From: Allobosea sp.
GTDB lineage: Bacteria; Pseudomonadota; Alphaproteobacteria; Rhizobiales; Beijerinckiaceae
Length of the DNA stretch: 5,336 bases
Assembly: GCA_021732895.1 (NCBI GenBank)
Contig: JAKFWE010000035.1
Coordinates: 1 to 5,336 of the forward strand
Direction: 5' to 3'
Of the stretch, positions 1 to 2,474 are shown one piece after another (position 1 is the stretch's first letter; each line of letters starts with the position of its first letter). Position numbers and translations under genes: made by a program. Below the pieces are notes generated by a model. That model saw nothing but the letters and a program-made list of their open reading frames with translations. It was not told the DNA's origin and ran no database searches.

Positions 1-732
1 GGCGGTGTCGGGCGCGATCAGCGAATAGAGCCCGCCGCTGCCGAGCCGGATCATCTCCTCGGTCAGGGGGAGGACCGCCGCCACGGGCACCCTGTAGGTG
101 CTGGCGATGCGATCCGACAACTGCCGGAAATCGAGCGAAGGCAGAACCTTGTTCACGATCAGCAGCAGTTGCGGAACGCCGAGGCGGCGCGCCAGATCGA
201 GCGTCACCGCCGTGCCCTGATAGTCCTGGTGGTCGGGCCGCAGGATCAGCAGCAGCGTGTCCGAGATCGCGATCGAGAGCAGCGTCTCCTCGTTGACGCC
301 GGGATGGGTGTCGATCAGCAGATAATCGAGGGCGATCCGGCGGGCCAGTTCCTGAAAGCCGTCGTTCAGGATGTTGACGTCATAGCCTTCCTTGATCACC
401 CGGGCGATCTCGCCCGGCCTGATGCTGGAGGGCACCAGCATCAACTGCCCCCCCTTCGCGGCGGGGTTGACGCCGTCGGCGCCGACGAGGCGGTCGGTGA
501 CGTCATGGGCGGCCTCCTCGATCTTGCAGCGGCCCCAGAGAAAGTCGTTCAGCGTGTAGCGCAACTGGTCGGGATCGACGTTGAACAGGACATGGATGCC
601 GGGCGACTGGATGTCGGTGTCGACGATGGCGACGCGGCGGCCGCGATGCACGAGACTGGCGGCGATATTGGCGGTGGTGTTGGATTTGCCCGTGCCGCCG
701 CGATACGAATGGGTCGAAACGATCACGGTCAT
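1..732 (-). CDS. MinD/ParA-like P-loop ATPase (3' end outside window)
   Basis: This is a SIMIBI-class (MinD/ParA/CpaE-like) ATPase, a family that dimerises on ATP to position proteins, DNA or complexes at membranes or on the nucleoid. The visible 244 residues contain a deviant Walker A, RGGTGKSNTT, at residues 11-20. A Walker A'-like strand, VAIVDTDIQSPG, follows at 34-45, a Walker B-like strand, LLIDTHPG, at 138-145, and an adenine-contact motif, IVNKV, at 192-196. The usual signature lysine of KGGxGK(T/S) is arginine here (R11), while the P-loop lysine K16 is kept. The ATG at 732 is the only possible start: the same frame has a stop at 790-792 and no other start codon between. No clear Shine-Dalgarno sequence precedes it. 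It lies 81 bases downstream of the coiled-coil gene on the same strand and is probably co-transcribed. The C-terminus is cut off, so a MinD-type membrane-targeting helix cannot be assessed. The family is secure; the cargo is unknown. Confidence 0.93.
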   Translation of the reverse strand, partial: MTVIVSTHSYRGGTGKSNTTANIAASLVHRGRRVAIVDTDIQSPGIHVLFNVDPDQLRYTLNDFLWGRCKIEEAAHDVTDRLVGADGVNPAAKGGQLMLVPSSIRPGEIARVIKEGYDVNILNDGFQELARRIALDYLLIDTHPGVNEETLLSIAISDTLLLILRPDHQDYQGTAVTLDLARRLGVPQLLLIVNKVLPSLDFRQLSDRIASTYRVPVAAVLPLTEEMIRLGSGGLYSLIAPDTA

Positions 733-813
733 GAGGTCAGGGCCCTGGTTCGTGGCGCGCCGCGCGCTCTCGCCTTCGACGGGTCGCGATCAGGCGCGCC
801 GGCGGACATCGCG

Positions 814-1227
814 TCAGCCGCCATGGCGCTGGCGCATCGCCCGCGCGCGCTCCTGGAGCATGCGGAAATAGTCGGTTTCGACGATCTCGGAAACCTCGCG
901 CTCCTTTCGCGTCATGTCGATCTCGATCGAGAGACGCTGCACCTCGCTGCGCAGCGTCACGTTCTCGGTCGTCACCGTGCGGTTGGCGTCCTCGAGCCGC
1001 CGGTTGGCTTCCTTGAGCTCGGCCAGCATCTCGCCCAGACGGTATTCGCGCGCCTCGATCTGGACGGCCATGCTGCCGAACGCCTCGGCCAGTTCCTGCA
1101 CCATCGGCGAGGCGTCGGCGTCGATCGTCATGGCGAACAGGCTCTCGATCTTGGCGTAGTCGCCGCGCGCGAGTTCGCCGCAAAGATCGCGCAGCCGCCC
1201 GGTGAAATCGCCTGTCTCGTCAGCCAC
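814..1227 (-). CDS. Small coiled-coil protein with HAMP-like helix, likely partner of the ATPase
   Basis: I do not recognise this 137-residue protein as a named family. It has no signal peptide or membrane segment and should be cytoplasmic. Residues 41-66 (PMVQELAEAFGSMAVQIEAR and following) resemble the second helix of HAMP/linker segments of sensor proteins, of the form ELaxAFnxMaxqLexre. From about 55 to 112 it is a charged, heptad-like helix rich in E, R, K and L, which predicts a parallel coiled coil. The C-terminus (about 112-134) holds a distinct segment, VSEIVETDYFRML, followed by basic residues. The start is GTG at 1227, supported by GGAG at 1234-1237 with a 6-base spacer; no better start occurs before the in-frame stop at 1285-1287. 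It precedes the MinD-like gene in the same orientation. By analogy with MinE or McdB it might regulate that ATPase or link it to a cargo; this is inference. It could instead be a scaffold or signalling adaptor. Confidence 0.85.
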   Translation of the reverse strand: MADETGDFTGRLRDLCGELARGDYAKIESLFAMTIDADASPMVQELAEAFGSMAVQIEAREYRLGEMLAELKEANRRLEDANRTVTTENVTLRSEVQRLSIEIDMTRKEREVSEIVETDYFRMLQERARAMRQRHGG

Positions 1228-1233
1228 GCCGGA

Positions 1234-1237
1234 CTCC
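1234..1237 (-). promoter_or_regulatory. Ribosome binding site deciding a GTG start
   Basis: GGAG on the minus strand lies 6 bases before the GTG at 1227. It is the only good Shine-Dalgarno match in the upstream frame and fixes the start of the coiled-coil gene. Confidence 0.7.
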
Positions 1238-1258
1238 GTTCCGAAGCAATCTAGGGGA

Positions 1259-1288
1259 TCAATCGTGACAGAACGAGGAAGCTGTCAA
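1259..1288 (-). promoter_or_regulatory. Candidate promoter for the coiled-coil/ATPase unit
   Basis: A perfect -35 hexamer TTGACA lies at 1288-1283 on the minus strand. The -10 position, at 17-18 bases spacing, holds only a weak match (GATTGA at 1264-1259). Transcription would begin near 1253 and leave a leader of about 26 bases that includes the GGAG ribosome site. Alphaproteobacterial promoters often keep the TTGAC core better than the -10, so the call is plausible but unproven. Confidence 0.35.
1266..1287. repeat. Inverted repeat TGACAG-N10-CTGTCA, possible operator
   Basis: The perfect 6-base arms at 1266-1271 and 1282-1287 are separated by 10 bases, about two helical turns from arm start to arm end. 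The right arm overlaps the minus-strand TTGACA, and the rest covers the -35/-10 spacer. A dimeric repressor bound here would block that promoter. No regulator gene for it is in the window. Confidence 0.35.
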
Positions 1289-1312
1289 CACCCGTTCGCA
1301 ACCGCCGCGCCG

Positions 1313-1333
1313 CGGTCGCGAGGGCAGCGACCG
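1313..1333. repeat. Inverted repeat CGGTCGC-N7-GCGACCG
   Basis: The perfect 7-base arms at 1313-1319 and 1327-1333 flank a 7-base loop. It lies between the two candidate promoters. It could be a regulator site or an RNA hairpin, but no T-run follows on either strand, so it does not look like an intrinsic terminator. Chance is possible in such G+C-rich DNA. Confidence 0.35.
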
Positions 1334-1432
1334 ACGCCGATTTCCGCGATAGGGTTTAGAGCGCGATTCACGCGTCAGGTCTATATGGCGGGGTCGGTCG
1401 AAAATGCGAGGACGTAATGGATTATTTGCGAT

Positions 1433-1461
1433 AGGACGCCTAACCTGCCGTTCGGTATCAT
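1433..1461 (+). promoter_or_regulatory. Candidate promoter for the partner-switch pair
   Basis: TATCAT at 1456-1461 matches five of six -10 consensus bases. Seventeen bases upstream, AGGACG (1433-1438) keeps only the GAC core of a -35. Transcription would start near 1468, about 16 bases before the ATG at 1484. I found no EcfG-type GGAAC...CGTT promoter here, so control by the general stress sigma factor is not supported. Confidence 0.3.
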
Positions 1462-1483
1462 AGCTTAGGCTCGGGGCGCCGGC

Positions 1484-1930
1484 ATGTTGGCTCGCGGAAT
1501 TCATGTCGTGCTGCGCAGCGACACTCACGAGATCCGCAAGCTCGCGGATGCGATCGAGTATCTCGCCGAATCCATGCAGTTGCCGCCGGCCATGGTGTTC
1601 AAGCTCAATCTCGCGCTCGACGAACTCATCACCAACACGATCGCCTACGGCTATGCCGAGCGGAAGGACGGCGAGATCGACATCGAGATGCGCCGTCACG
1701 ACGACCGCGTCGTCGTCAGGCTGATCGATCAGGCCGAAGCCTTCGATCCGTTCGCGGCCGCTGTCGCCGACACGACATCGTCGCTGGAGGATCGCAAGAT
1801 CGGCGGGCTGGGCATTCATTTTGTCCGTACCCTGATCGACGAGGTCAGCTATATGCGCGACGAGGACCGGAACGTGATCACGCTGACCCTGCTGTTTCCG
1901 CCCCAGCCGGCGAGCGCCTCGGATGGTTGA
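1484..1930 (+). CDS. RsbW-like ATP-binding anti-sigma factor / serine kinase (HATPase_c_2)
   Basis: This 148-residue GHKL-fold protein is of the RsbW/SpoIIAB type. Such proteins bind a sigma factor or other client and phosphorylate a cognate STAS protein with ATP. The N box is ELITNTIAYGY, with E47 and N51. The G1-like box is DQAEAFDP (82-89) and the G2-like box is GGLGIHFV (107-114), followed by LIDEVSYMRDEDRN and a final beta strand, as is typical of the family. The G1 box has Ala84 where the glycine of DxGxxFDP is expected, so nucleotide binding may be altered. The ATG at 1484 has only a weak purine run (CGGGG at 1472-1476) upstream; GTG at 1508 is a possible shorter start. The STAS gene follows 66 bases later, and this pairing supports a partner switch. 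The client may not be a sigma factor, since none is visible; many proteobacterial homologues control other outputs. Confidence 0.9.
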   Translation: MLARGIHVVLRSDTHEIRKLADAIEYLAESMQLPPAMVFKLNLALDELITNTIAYGYAERKDGEIDIEMRRHDDRVVVRLIDQAEAFDPFAAAVADTTSSLEDRKIGGLGIHFVRTLIDEVSYMRDEDRNVITLTLLFPPQPASASDG

Positions 1931-1996
1931 GACCGGTCTTGCCCCAACGGTGGCGCCGTCCGGGCGCGCGCCAGAGATGATGGAGATCCTCCGCTC

Positions 1997-2332
1997 ATGA
2001 TCGAGTCGGATTGGGTTGAGGACGTTCTGGTGCTGGCCCTGAAGGGCCGGCTCGACAGCGTCAATGCGAGCGCCGTCGAGGTGTCGATCACCGATCAAAT
2101 CAAGCAGGGCGCCAATCGTCTCGTGCTCGATTTCACCGAGATCTCGTATGTGTCCAGCGCCGGGTTGCGGGTCGTGCTGGTGGTCGCCAAGCGGCTCAAG
2201 GAGGTCGGCGGCAAGTTCGTCCTCGTCGGCCTCGCGCCGTCGGTGCACGAGGTCTTCTCGATCAGCGGCTTTCTCCAGATCCTGACGGTTTGCGACACGC
2301 GCGAAGCCGCGTTGGCCAAGCTCGCCGAATAA
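1997..2332 (+). CDS. STAS-domain anti-sigma factor antagonist (RsbV/SpoIIAA-like)
   Basis: This 111-residue protein is a single STAS domain, the usual length for RsbV/SpoIIAA. It starts with a strand of the form VLVLALKGRLDSVNA (10-24) and has a central strand, LVLDFTEIS (42-50). The conserved loop YVSSAGLRVVL (51-61) follows, then an alternating strand/helix C-terminus ending in DTREAALAKLAE. By alignment with SpoIIAA Ser58, Ser54 is the expected phosphorylation site, followed by Ala-Gly-Leu. In the family model the unphosphorylated form binds the HATPase partner and frees its client, and the kinase inactivates it by phosphorylation. The ATG at 1997 is preceded by GGAG at 1982-1985, a rather long 11-base spacing. 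It probably shares a transcript with the HATPase gene. No SpoIIE/RsbU-type PP2C phosphatase to reverse the phosphorylation is in view. Confidence 0.93.
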   Translation: MIESDWVEDVLVLALKGRLDSVNASAVEVSITDQIKQGANRLVLDFTEISYVSSAGLRVVLVVAKRLKEVGGKFVLVGLAPSVHEVFSISGFLQILTVCDTREAALAKLAE

Positions 2333-2336
2333 GACG

Positions 2337-2375
2337 TCGCGGCGTGATCGGGTCGCACGACCTGCCGCGCCGCGA
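2337..2375 (+). terminator. Nested hairpin after the STAS gene, possible terminator
   Basis: An outer stem of eight pairs, TCGCGGCG (2337-2344) with CGCCGCGA (2368-2375), encloses an inner stem, GGTCG (2351-2355) with CGACC (2358-2362). It begins five bases after the stop codon. No T-run follows, only a C/T-rich stretch, so it may act as a weak terminator, a Rho-dependent pause or a 3'-end stabiliser that separates the STAS gene from the large gene downstream. Confidence 0.35.
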
Positions 2376-2431
2376 TCCGACAGCCTGCCTGCTTCCTCTC
2401 CGTCATGCCGGCGTCATGCGCAGGCTGGACG

Positions 2432-2460
2432 TTGACATCCTCGCTTGCCCGATCGCTTCA
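2432..2460 (+). promoter_or_regulatory. Perfect -35 hexamer before the DUF2169 gene
   Basis: TTGACA at 2432-2437 lies in the 142-base spacer. At 17 bases spacing the -10 position reads GCTTCA, a poor match. If used, transcription would start about 8 bases before the ATG at 2475, leaving almost no leader and no room for a normal ribosome site. Reported as a candidate only. Confidence 0.22.
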
Positions 2461-2474
2461 GGGTCCGCCCATTC

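Larger units (their letters stand above)
1228..1483. promoter_or_regulatory. Divergent intergenic control region
   Basis: This 256-base stretch separates the leftward coiled-coil/ATPase unit from the rightward partner-switch genes, so it should contain both promoters. Its right half (about 1335-1470) is visibly richer in A+T than the flanking genes. It holds a minus-strand TTGACA, a plus-strand TATCAT and two perfect inverted repeats, each listed separately. I see no credible protein gene in it. The short open frames that cross it lack ribosome binding sites or recognisable content. Confidence 0.6.

Noticed and set aside
169..1254. Long forward open frame opposite the ATPase and coiled-coil genes
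   Set aside because: Its translation is low-complexity and rich in Asp, Gly, Arg and His with no recognisable motif, while the opposite strand carries clear P-loop and coiled-coil genes. It is a G+C-driven shadow.
1202..1417. 71-codon forward frame across the divergent intergenic region
   Set aside because: It overlaps the start of the coiled-coil gene, has no ribosome site and has no recognisable protein content.
1417..1434. Six-codon frame ATG...TAG preceded by GAGGA, a possible leader peptide
   Set aside because: It encodes only M-D-Y-L-R, has no attenuator structure after it, and probably lies upstream of the likely transcription start near 1468.
1259..2248. Long reverse open frame opposite the HATPase and STAS genes
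   Set aside because: It is antisense to two genes with intact family motifs, and its own translation shows no domain. It is a shadow of third-position G/C bias.
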